Origin: Bacteroidales bacterium UBA4912
Lineage (GTDB): Bacteria > Bacteroidota > Bacteroidia > Bacteroidales > Dysgonomonadaceae
Direction of reading: 5' to 3'
NCBI GenBank assembly: GCA_002398875.1
Contig: DHCC01000016.1
Span: 1 to 7,949 of the forward strand
Length of the DNA stretch: 7,949 nucleotides
A model generated the notes under the pieces. The model did not search any database, had not been told where the DNA came from, and saw only the letters and a program-made list of their open reading frames with translations. Positions 1 through 6,576 of the stretch are shown here, piece by piece; the stretch's first letter is position 1, and each line of letters starts with the position of its first letter. Made by a program: the position numbers and the translations under genes.

Positions 1-54
1 GTTACTCAGAATGAAAACTGGAGCCAAAATCTTCCAAAACCAGCCGGAGATTAA
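1..54 (+). CDS. 3' end of an unidentified upstream gene (partial)
   Basis: Reading from base 1 in frame 1 gives 17 codons (VTQNENWSQNLPKPAGD) and a TAA at 52-54. A strong plus-strand terminator follows about 45 bp later, which supports a gene ending here. Frame 2 is also open, to a TGA at 62-64, so the frame is not certain. I prefer frame 1 because more of its codons have the purine-N-pyrimidine pattern typical of coding DNA. The tail is too short to assign a family. The gene could belong to the same nutrient-uptake locus as the downstream susC/susD pair, but that is only inference. Confidence 0.35.
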   Translation, partial: VTQNENWSQNLPKPAGD

Positions 55-98
55 GATTAGCTGATATTTGTTATCTTTCAATTCAAAAAAGAACATGT

Positions 99-136
99 AA
101 AACCTCAGAAGTGTTATGACTTCTGAGGTTTTTTTT
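99..136 (+). terminator. Intrinsic terminator of the upstream gene
   Basis: A perfect 12-bp inverted repeat (AACCTCAGAAGT at 101-112, ACTTCTGAGGTT at 119-130) encloses a 6-nt loop and is followed directly by a T-run through 136. Two more A/T pairs extend the stem to 99-132. This is a textbook Rho-independent terminator reading rightward. It separates whatever ends near position 54 from the susC operon, which must therefore have its own promoter in 137-483. Confidence 0.9.
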
Positions 137-200
137 ATAGAAACCTTCTATATCAGAAAATAACGCAGTTGACCCTAAGAATCGGATCTCTTAACGTGTC

Positions 201-218
201 ATTAAAATATATTTTAAT
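201..218. repeat. 18-bp perfect AT palindrome in susC leader
   Basis: ATTAAAATATATTTTAAT reads the same on both strands. It lies immediately before a second inverted repeat, upstream of the susC-like gene. It could be an operator for a dimeric regulator or simply reflect AT-rich composition. No T-run or G/C core supports a terminator. Confidence 0.6.
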
Positions 219-253
219 ATATTATGTTTATACGGGTTAAATAGACATAATAT
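219..253 (+). repeat. Inverted repeat / hairpin in susC leader
   Basis: ATATTATGT (219-227) is the exact inverse complement of ACATAATAT (245-253). Allowing one G-T pair, the arms extend to 219-231 and 241-253, 13 bp around a 9-nt loop. It lies about 230 bp before the susC start and could be a regulator-binding site or an RNA structure in a long leader. No known riboswitch class is recognised. Confidence 0.5.
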
Positions 254-472
254 GTTTAAAACCCTTATTCGGCCTCATATTAACATAATAACGCTGCAAG
301 TTTCAATAAGCAACAAATATCCATTAAAAACATTAAATAGTAAAAAAATGACAGAATAAGACTGGATATTGAAATATTAATATATATTTACACTCTGGGA
401 TAAGTCAATATTAATGTTAAATGATGCAAATTTACGCAATCGATAAGAATTTAATGAAAGTATCTAATTAAA

Positions 473-480
473 AAGAAGAG
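473..480 (+). promoter_or_regulatory. Purine-rich ribosome-binding site serving the ATG at 484
   Basis: AAGAAGAG lies 3-10 bases before the ATG at 484 and is the only purine-rich, G-containing stretch near either candidate susC start. The ATG at 501 is preceded only by the A-tract and CTAACT. The site therefore supports 484 as the ancestral initiation codon, even though that ATG is now out of frame with the gene body. Confidence 0.4.
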
Positions 481-483
481 TTT

Positions 484-500
484 ATGAAAAAAAACTAACT
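484..500 (+). other. Frameshifted N-terminus of susC at an A8 tract
   Basis: ATG at 484-486 is followed by eight A residues (487-494) and then CTAACT directly before the ATG at 501. As read, this ORF stops at once (M-K-K-N-stop). With nine A residues it would read MKKKLT and run in frame into MFLTLFFVGIG, the usual start of Bacteroides SusC homologues (from memory of the family). The lost segment supplies the positively charged n-region of the signal peptide. It may be a sequencing indel, a fixed mutation, or a slippage-prone switch. Confidence 0.75.
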
Positions 501-3500
501 ATGTTTTTGACCCTGTTCTTTGTGGGGATAGGGATTATTGTAGCTCAGACGCAGGTACGCGGTACAGTTGTAGATGAAGCTGGTGAACCGATTATTGGTG
601 CTACAATACAATTACAGGGGACCGGGCAGGGAACAATTACCGATTTTAATGGTAGTTTCCAGCTTTCTGCTCCTGCAAATGGTGTTTTGATAGTCTCTTA
701 TGTAGGATTTCAAACGCAAGAAATTCCGGTAACTACAAACCCGAGAATAGTCTTAATTGGAGACACTGAGTTGCTTGATGAAATTGTTGTGGTAGGTTAT
801 GGAACTATGCGTAAGAGAGATGTTACAAGTTCGATTTCCAAAGTGACCGGTGATGATATTGCGAACCTTGCAACACCTAGTTTTGATAATCAACTTGCCG
901 GACGTGCTTCGGGTGTACAGGTTATTCAACCTTCAGGATTACTTGGAGCAGTACCTACTTTCAGAGTCAGGGGTATTAGCTCACTAACCGGAGGTACACA
1001 ACCATTGATCATAGTGGATGGAGTTCCAATGACCAGCGGTGATATTACTATGGGTTATGTTGCCGTTAATGCTATGGCAGATATTAATCCGGAGGATATT
1101 GCAAGTATTGATATATTAAAAGATGGTGCTGCTACAGCAATTTACGGATCCCGTGCTGCAAATGGCGTAATCCTAATCACGACAAAGAAAGGTTCTTTAG
1201 GCACAGTTAAAGTGAATTATACCGGTTACATGGGAAGTGCAACTCCTGTCAAAACTTATGATCTTTTGAACGGTGAGGAGTTCACTATGATTGCCAATGA
1301 AAAGTTAGAAGTTTGGGGTGAACCCGCTATGGCGGTTTATGATGGTACTAATACTAATTGGAACGATTATGTTTATCGTAAAGCATTGCAGCAAAGCCAT
1401 ACTGTAAATATTAGCGGTGGTACGCCTAAAAGTCAGTATTATTTTTCACTTGGTTATACTGATCAGGAAGGTATTATCAGGGCAAATGATTTGAAGCGTT
1501 TGAGTATGAGTGGAAATGCATCTTCAAATATAAATAAGTGGTTGAATATTGGAATGAGCATGAACACTTCAAAATCTGTGATAAACGGTATTGTTGAAGG
1601 GACTAATTCTTTAAGTGATGCTTCTTTTGCAGGTATTCGTATGCTTCCGAACGTGGACGTATTTAGTGATGATGATTTTACTGGCTATAATATTGACGCA
1701 GCAAATAGAAAATCATTGGGACGTGGAGCAAACAAAATGACAATAAGTAATAATATACCGAATATTATTTTTGTACTAGATAATAATATTAACAGATCTA
1801 CCAATTACCGTATGATTGGTAACGCTTTTGCTGAAATAACTTTTTTACCGGGATTAAAATTGAAAACACTGGGAGGTATTGATTTATCTCTTTTGAACAA
1901 TTTTATGACCTGGGATCCATTTTCCGGTGATGGTTTAGGATATGGAGGTCTGATTGACCAGATACACACTACCTATTACAACTGGAACTGGCAAAATATT
2001 TTGTCTTATGTTAATACATTTGATGGATTACACAATATTGATCTGACAGCTGTTCAGGAATATACTTACTCTCAATACGATTGGGATAACAGTTCTGTAA
2101 ACCAAATGTCTGATCCCTTCTTTATGGATCATATTATATCGAGTACTTATGGATCTCAGGAAGTATATGGGGGTAAATCAATGTATGGTTTGGCATCTTA
2201 TCTGTTCAGAGCAAATTATAACTATGACAGTAAATATTATATAGGAGGATCAATAAGAAAAGACGGATTATCAAAACTGCCGACTGATTCTCGATGGGGA
2301 ACATTTTGGGGAGTATCCGGTGCTTATCGTATATCCAGAGAAAATTTCTGGCAGGAGTCTGCGTTACTGGAGGCTTTTAGTGACTTGAGACTCAGAGCTA
2401 GTTATGCCACTGTTGGTAATCAGGATATCGGTAGCAATTTTCCATATTTAAATTCTTATAATCCACAAAAGTATGGTAGTCAGAATGCACTTGCCTGGTT
2501 AAATATGGGTAACAGAGGCCTGTTATGGGAAACGACTGAAACATGGGATGTCGGTATTGACGGTGCACTGTTTAATAATCGGCTTACTTTTGAAATTGCT
2601 TACTGGAACAAGGATAGTAAAGACTTGGTTATGCAGGTTCCCACAGCGCCTTCAATGGGAATTCCTTACAATAGATATTATGATAATATTGGGAAAGTTA
2701 ATAACAGAGGATTCGAATTTACATTAGGTTCAACAATAATTGATAACAAGGATTTCAGATGGAATTCAGATCTCAATTTCTCAACACTCAAAAATGAGGT
2801 TAAAGAATTGCTTAACGATGCTGATATAGTAGGCAACTACACTATTGTCAGAGAAGGTGAATCTATGAATTCTATTTACGGTTATGATTATGTTGGGGTG
2901 AATATAGAAAATGGTTACCCAATTTATGAAAAAGCTGATGGAAGCATGGTCCAATTTGATTTGTTAGGAGAATATTATTGGGCTGTATATGATCCGCAAG
3001 ATCCTGCTAATGTTGACAATGCCGGAAGTTTGAGTGCTGCTAAAGATAGAAAGGTTTTGGGGAATACTATACCTAAATGGTTTGGTGGTTGGAATAATAC
3101 ATTTCTTTACAAAGGATTTGATTTGAATATATTCCTACGCTTCTCAGGAGGTAATAAAATATATAATGCAACACGTCAGGAGGATTTGCTGAACATGGAA
3201 TTTGCTAATAATGGGAAAGAAATATTGGGCCGTTGGCAAAGTAAAGAAAATCCAGGTGATGGTATCACTCCTATTGTAGGTTACTTCGATGGAACTGCAT
3301 TGAACTTTAACGCCTCAGCAACAACACGTTTTGTGGAAAGCGGTAATTACCTGAAATTAGGAACTTTAAGCTTGGGGTATACTTTACCTAAAGATATTGT
3401 AAATAATTTAAGTTTATCAAATGTTCGATTCTATATATCTGGTCAGAACCTCTTAACAATATCTAAATACAAAGGTCTGGATCCTGAACAAACAGGAATA

Positions 3501-3560
3501 AACTATGGAGATAAACCCCAACAAAAGGTTGTTACTTTTGGTGTTAATGTCGGTTTTTAA
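501..3560 (+). CDS. SusC/RagA-family TonB-dependent outer-membrane receptor
   Basis: A 1019-residue outer-membrane channel that imports a SusD-bound oligomer (glycan or peptide) using TonB energy. Residues 1-15 form the hydrophobic part of a signal peptide, with likely cleavage after IIVA. Residues 18-78 are a carboxypeptidase-regulatory-like beta domain (VRGTVVDEAGEPIIGATIQ). A TonB-box-like EIVVVGYGT lies at 94-102, and the plug domain runs to about 230 and includes the hallmarks PLIIVDGVP, IDILKDGAATAIYGSRAANG and VILITTKKG. The rest is a 22-strand-type barrel ending in an aromatic-terminated strand (VVTFGVNVGF). There is no N-terminal STN domain, so FecIR-like sigma/anti-sigma signalling is unlikely. 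The start at 501 is the first in-frame ATG but lacks the basic n-region. The probable original start is 484, out of frame by one A. Length is normal for the family. The substrate is unknown. Confidence 0.95.
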   Translation: MFLTLFFVGIGIIVAQTQVRGTVVDEAGEPIIGATIQLQGTGQGTITDFNGSFQLSAPANGVLIVSYVGFQTQEIPVTTNPRIVLIGDTELLDEIVVVGYGTMRKRDVTSSISKVTGDDIANLATPSFDNQLAGRASGVQVIQPSGLLGAVPTFRVRGISSLTGGTQPLIIVDGVPMTSGDITMGYVAVNAMADINPEDIASIDILKDGAATAIYGSRAANGVILITTKKGSLGTVKVNYTGYMGSATPVKTYDLLNGEEFTMIANEKLEVWGEPAMAVYDGTNTNWNDYVYRKALQQSHTVNISGGTPKSQYYFSLGYTDQEGIIRANDLKRLSMSGNASSNINKWLNIGMSMNTSKSVINGIVEGTNSLSDASFAGIRMLPNVDVFSDDDFTGYNIDAANRKSLGRGANKMTISNNIPNIIFVLDNNINRSTNYRMIGNAFAEITFLPGLKLKTLGGIDLSLLNNFMTWDPFSGDGLGYGGLIDQIHTTYYNWNWQNILSYVNTFDGLHNIDLTAVQEYTYSQYDWDNSSVNQMSDPFFMDHIISSTYGSQEVYGGKSMYGLASYLFRANYNYDSKYYIGGSIRKDGLSKLPTDSRWGTFWGVSGAYRISRENFWQESALLEAFSDLRLRASYATVGNQDIGSNFPYLNSYNPQKYGSQNALAWLNMGNRGLLWETTETWDVGIDGALFNNRLTFEIAYWNKDSKDLVMQVPTAPSMGIPYNRYYDNIGKVNNRGFEFTLGSTIIDNKDFRWNSDLNFSTLKNEVKELLNDADIVGNYTIVREGESMNSIYGYDYVGVNIENGYPIYEKADGSMVQFDLLGEYYWAVYDPQDPANVDNAGSLSAAKDRKVLGNTIPKWFGGWNNTFLYKGFDLNIFLRFSGGNKIYNATRQEDLLNMEFANNGKEILGRWQSKENPGDGITPIVGYFDGTALNFNASATTRFVESGNYLKLGTLSLGYTLPKDIVNNLSLSNVRFYISGQNLLTISKYKGLDPEQTGINYGDKPQQKVVTFGVNVGF

Positions 3561-3584
3561 TCTATTTTTTTAATTTAAAACAAT

Positions 3585-5180
3585 ATGAAAAATTATATAT
3601 TTAAAAAAATATCATTCGTTGTTGTAATAGGTCTGTTACTGATAACAGCTTTTACATCTTGTGAAAACGAAACGATTGAATTGTCTCCCGTTGATAGAGT
3701 TCCGGATGAGACAGTCTACCTTACACCAGACCGTTGTGAACTGGCAGTTGTAGGTATTTATGATGCTGCACAAAGCGGTTACTATAAAGGTAATGATGCC
3801 AGAAGAGGTTATCCATTTGGTGCTGCATCCATTTTTCAATCAGACATGAGGGGAGCGGATATGATGAATATGGCTTCTTTCTACCTGGTTACTTATAACA
3901 ATACAATTAATACAACTTCTCCAAATAATGTCACAATGTGGGAGAACTCACTTGCTGCTATTAACAGGGCAAACGTAGTGATGGCTGGTATTGAAGATGC
4001 AAAAGAAAATGGAGTGTTAACAGAAGAGCAAGCAAATCAGTTCATAGGTGAATGTCTTTTTATCAGAGCATTAACATATTCAAATTTGTTAATTCATTTT
4101 GCTTTGCCTTATGGAGTTCAAGGAAATAATAACTACGGTTTACCGTACTATGAAAAAGCTATTATAGATCAGGAAAGTATTGATGAGTCCTTAAAGGTAG
4201 AACGTTCTACTGTAGTAGAAACTTACGCAAAGATATTTGCTGATCTGAATAGGGCAGAGCAATTGTTGCCGGCAGTACATAGTGTGAACAGTATAACAAG
4301 AGCAACCAAAGGAGCAGCAATAGCAATTAAAACACGTCTTAATCTTTGGAAAAAAGATTGGCCTGCTGTAATAACTGAGGCTCAAAAACTAGTTTCAGGT
4401 AATGCAATGCCATTCACAAGTCCGATAGGTGGTTATAGTTTAGAGAGTGATCCGGCTGCTCCCTTTACTTCTTTTGCCAAGAACTCAGAATCAATATTCT
4501 CAATTGAAAACAGCTCCGATGATAATCCCACAGTAAACGGATCGCTTGGTCAAATGAGTTCAACCAGAGCAGGAGGCAGACAACTCGTAGGAATGTCTCC
4601 AATTCTCTATAATTCAACATTCTGGTTAGAGAATGATTTGAGAAGAACTACACTTACAATGAAGTCGTCTGCAGGTATTGTTTTTGCTGATAAATATCAG
4701 CGCCCCCTAGATCAAGATGAGTATGCACCAATAATTCGATATGCTGAAGTCCTTCTTAATTATGCAGAAGCATCAGTTCGTAATGGCAATACTACACTTG
4801 CTTTAGAGCTTCTGAATGCTGTCAGAAATAGATCTGTACAAGAAGCAGATTATTATGTTGCTGCTGATTTTGCTACAAACAACGATCTATTGGAAGCAAT
4901 ATTATGGGAAAGAAGAATTGAGTTCTTTCTAGAAGGAAGAAGATGGGAAGATATTCACAGGTTGATAAATGATCCGGTATTTGATACAATGGGAATACCT
5001 GCGAAAACTTCGCCTCAAAAAACTAAAGCAGTGCATTATGGAGTAGGTTTGGCTGTTCCGTCATCGATATTACTTACTCAACCCATTCCTTATACAGACA
5101 GACGATTTTTATGGCCTATCTCGCAAGATGATATTATAAGAAACCCGACTTTAGCTGAACAACAAAACACAGGTTGGTAA
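3585..5180 (+). CDS. SusD/RagB-family surface nutrient-binding lipoprotein
   Basis: A 531-residue partner of the SusC-like receptor. It acts as the hinged lid that captures the oligomer at the cell surface. The N-terminus is a lipoprotein signal peptide (basic MKNYIFKK, hydrophobic core, lipobox AFTSC with Cys26). The acidic ENE after the cysteine resembles the Bacteroidota export signal for surface lipoproteins. The SusD family is recognised from the helical repeat region (for example ECLFIRALTYSNLL), PIIRYAEVLLNYAEA at about 382-396, and WERRIEFFLEGRRWEDIHRL from residue 441. The end, FLWPISQDDIIRNP followed by NTGW, is the usual SusD C-terminus. The gene starts 24 bp after susC with no terminator between, so the two are co-transcribed and presumably translated as a pair. 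Length is normal. The ligand cannot be told from sequence, because SusD binding residues vary. Confidence 0.95.
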   Translation: MKNYIFKKISFVVVIGLLLITAFTSCENETIELSPVDRVPDETVYLTPDRCELAVVGIYDAAQSGYYKGNDARRGYPFGAASIFQSDMRGADMMNMASFYLVTYNNTINTTSPNNVTMWENSLAAINRANVVMAGIEDAKENGVLTEEQANQFIGECLFIRALTYSNLLIHFALPYGVQGNNNYGLPYYEKAIIDQESIDESLKVERSTVVETYAKIFADLNRAEQLLPAVHSVNSITRATKGAAIAIKTRLNLWKKDWPAVITEAQKLVSGNAMPFTSPIGGYSLESDPAAPFTSFAKNSESIFSIENSSDDNPTVNGSLGQMSSTRAGGRQLVGMSPILYNSTFWLENDLRRTTLTMKSSAGIVFADKYQRPLDQDEYAPIIRYAEVLLNYAEASVRNGNTTLALELLNAVRNRSVQEADYYVAADFATNNDLLEAILWERRIEFFLEGRRWEDIHRLINDPVFDTMGIPAKTSPQKTKAVHYGVGLAVPSSILLTQPIPYTDRRFLWPISQDDIIRNPTLAEQQNTGW

Positions 5181-5206
5181 TTTCGAGATATATAACATCT
5201 AAAAAT

Positions 5207-5238
5207 AACCGGTGGATTTTTGATCTGCCGGTTTTTTT
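5207..5238. terminator. Bidirectional terminator between susD and the MFS gene
   Basis: An 11-bp stem (5207-5217 with 5223-5233, nine Watson-Crick pairs and two G-T pairs) has a CCGG core and a 5-nt loop. T residues run through 5238 on the plus strand. On the minus strand the stem is followed by TTATTTTT-like sequence. It lies 27 bp after the susD stop and just beyond the stop of the convergent MFS gene, so it can end both transcripts. Confidence 0.85.
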
Positions 5239-5247
5239 GTAAAAGCT

Positions 5248-6462
5248 TTATATATCCACTCTGTCGATTTTCATTGACGATTTAGTGAAGAAAGCAATTA
5301 TTCCTACTATTATAATTATTAAACCTGATATTATAAATGATGTGTTGAGGCCTATGCTGTCAGCTATAGATCCGATCCCTATCAGTCCGAGCATAGATGG
5401 TAACAGAGCTATTGCATAGAAAGTAGAAAAGACTCTTCCTAAAGCAGCCGGGTCTATCTTTGTTTGTACTAATCCGGTAAATGCTGAGTTGTAAACAGCC
5501 CCTGCTATGCCACTTAGACCGGTGAACACTGCAAACCATAAAAAACCGTTTGGCGAAAGCATCCCCGAGGCCATAAAGGCTGCTCCAAGCAATATGTAGG
5601 ACCAGTTGATCAGTCCGACTCGGTTGACTTTATACACTTTTGCTCCCATGACTGCACCGCCGGCTAATGCTCCAACACTCCAGATGGCTTCTATTATCCC
5701 TGCCTGAAATCCTGTACCGTTGAAATAATCGATTGTCATTAGAGGGAAAAGTACGCTTATCGGGATAATAAAGAATAATATTATTATTGAGTAGAGAAAG
5801 ACCAGGCTTAGCCCTTTGTTTCTTAAAACTACCATTGCTCCTTCTTTCATCTCTTTAATGATGTGCCGTTCGCTGTTTTCGGTTTTCTCCGGATCGGGTA
5901 TATATACAAAAAAGAGGGAGGTGACTGCAATCAATGCTCCTGCAACATCAAAAATGAGTACATATTCGATATCCCATATTGCTATCATCATTGCGCCGAG
6001 TGCAGGTCCGGCAATCTGACTTACGGAGGATATTATCTGATTGATTCCTGCTATGCGGGTTAGTTGCTCGGTTGGTGCTAACAAGGGTACTGATGCTTGC
6101 ATGGCAGGTGAATGGAATGAGGAGCCTATAGATCGTAATGCAAGTAGTGCAAATATATGCCACAGCTCTGCTATATCAAACCAGAAGAGGAACGCAAGTA
6201 TAAATGTGCATAATGCTATGAAGGTGTCGGCAAGCATCATGATGCGCTTTCGGTTCCAGCGGTCGATAAGTGCTCCGGTAAACGGACCGATAAGTATTTG
6301 AGGGAGCATCCCGGCAATTGCAGCATAAGCAAGTATTTCGGCGGATCCTGTCTGAAGACTTAGCCATATTATAATTGCAAAGTTGACGAGACTGCTGGTA
6401 AGAATAGAGAAAAACTGGCCGCTCCAGATTATAGCAAATGTTCTCTTCCAGTTATTATTCAT
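5248..6462 (-). CDS. MFS exporter, DHA3/macrolide-efflux (MefA/EntS-like) type
   Basis: A 404-residue inner-membrane protein of the major facilitator superfamily with about 12 hydrophobic segments and a charged central loop at about 189-208 (PDPEKTENSERH). The MFS motif A loop between helices 2 and 3 is clear (GALIDRWNRKR, 63-73). It is followed by LRSIGSSFHSPAMQASVP (about 109-126) and AGPALGA (151-157), which are typical of the MFS_3 / DHA3 group of proton-driven exporters that includes macrolide efflux and enterobactin export proteins. Length and motifs are intact. The start MNNNWKR puts a short basic tail before helix 1, as usual, and no strong ribosome site is visible. The substrate is unknown, and resistance should not be assumed. 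The gene is convergent to susD and 114 bp downstream of the ATPase gene, probably with its own promoter. Confidence 0.88.
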   Translation of the reverse strand: MNNNWKRTFAIIWSGQFFSILTSSLVNFAIIIWLSLQTGSAEILAYAAIAGMLPQILIGPFTGALIDRWNRKRIMMLADTFIALCTFILAFLFWFDIAELWHIFALLALRSIGSSFHSPAMQASVPLLAPTEQLTRIAGINQIISSVSQIAGPALGAMMIAIWDIEYVLIFDVAGALIAVTSLFFVYIPDPEKTENSERHIIKEMKEGAMVVLRNKGLSLVFLYSIIILFFIIPISVLFPLMTIDYFNGTGFQAGIIEAIWSVGALAGGAVMGAKVYKVNRVGLINWSYILLGAAFMASGMLSPNGFLWFAVFTGLSGIAGAVYNSAFTGLVQTKIDPAALGRVFSTFYAIALLPSMLGLIGIGSIADSIGLNTSFIISGLIIIIVGIIAFFTKSSMKIDRVDI

Positions 6463-6576
6463 AAAGGTTGGACATACTTATTTACGGCAAATATTTTGCA
6501 GATTAAGCTATAACGGTATTACCGTATTAAGTGTTTACTGCTGGAGAAATTAATTATAATGTTTAGGTTTTGATGT
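6463..6576 (-). promoter_or_regulatory. Probable promoter/operator region of the MFS gene
   Basis: A 114-bp gap between the ATPase stop and the MFS start. On the minus strand AATATTTG (6488-6495) matches seven of eight bases of the Bacteroides -7 box TAnnTTTG and lies about 25 bp before the MFS ATG, but no -33 TTTG is seen. About 20 bp upstream of that box is the interrupted palindrome ACGGTA-T-TACCGT (6513-6525). An 8-bp direct repeat, ATGTTTAG, occurs at 6559-6566 and 6573-6580, the second copy overlapping the ATPase stop codon. No terminator with a T-run follows the ATPase gene, so read-through into the MFS gene is possible. Confidence 0.4.
6513..6525. promoter_or_regulatory. Operator-like palindrome upstream of the MFS gene
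   Basis: ACGGTA and TACCGT are exact inverse complements around a single T. With G/C in the core, it stands out from the AT-rich surroundings. It lies upstream of a weak -7-like box, where a dimeric repressor or activator (for example TetR- or MarR-like) could bind. No regulator gene is next to it and there is no T-run, so it is not a terminator. Confidence 0.35.

Larger units (their letters stand above)
137..483 (+). promoter_or_regulatory. AT-rich leader/promoter region of the susCD operon
   Basis: About 350 bp without a convincing gene, lying between a terminator and the susC start, so it must hold the operon promoter and any operator. It contains an 18-bp perfect palindrome (201-218) and a hairpin with arms 219-231 and 241-253. 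Three TATRTTTA-like sequences (223-230, 251-258, 383-390) match seven of eight bases of the Bacteroides -7 box TAnnTTTG, but none has a recognisable -33 TTTG. No TTTG occurs anywhere in the region, so the real promoter may deviate from consensus, need an activator, or use an ECF sigma factor. No regulator gene is in the window. Exact promoter position not assigned. Confidence 0.5.

Noticed and set aside
223..258. TATGTTTA at 223 and 251 as -7 promoter boxes for susC
   Set aside because: The last base of the consensus is missing, no -33 TTTG is found at the right distance, and they lie over 220 bp from the gene start. They are noted in the leader entry but not called.
252..359. 35-codon open frame in the susC leader (MFKTLIRPHINII...)
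   Set aside because: No ribosome site, starts inside a hairpin arm, AT-rich composition with no recognisable domain. Most likely a chance frame.
3636..4385. Minus-strand open frames inside the susD-like gene (3636-3839, 4191-4385)
   Set aside because: Cysteine/tyrosine-rich antisense translations of a clearly coding plus-strand gene, with no start signals.
5816..6301. Plus-strand open frames opposite the MFS gene (5816-6019, 5863-6063, 6041-6301)
   Set aside because: They are antisense to a well-supported membrane protein gene, have no family features and overlap each other in different frames.
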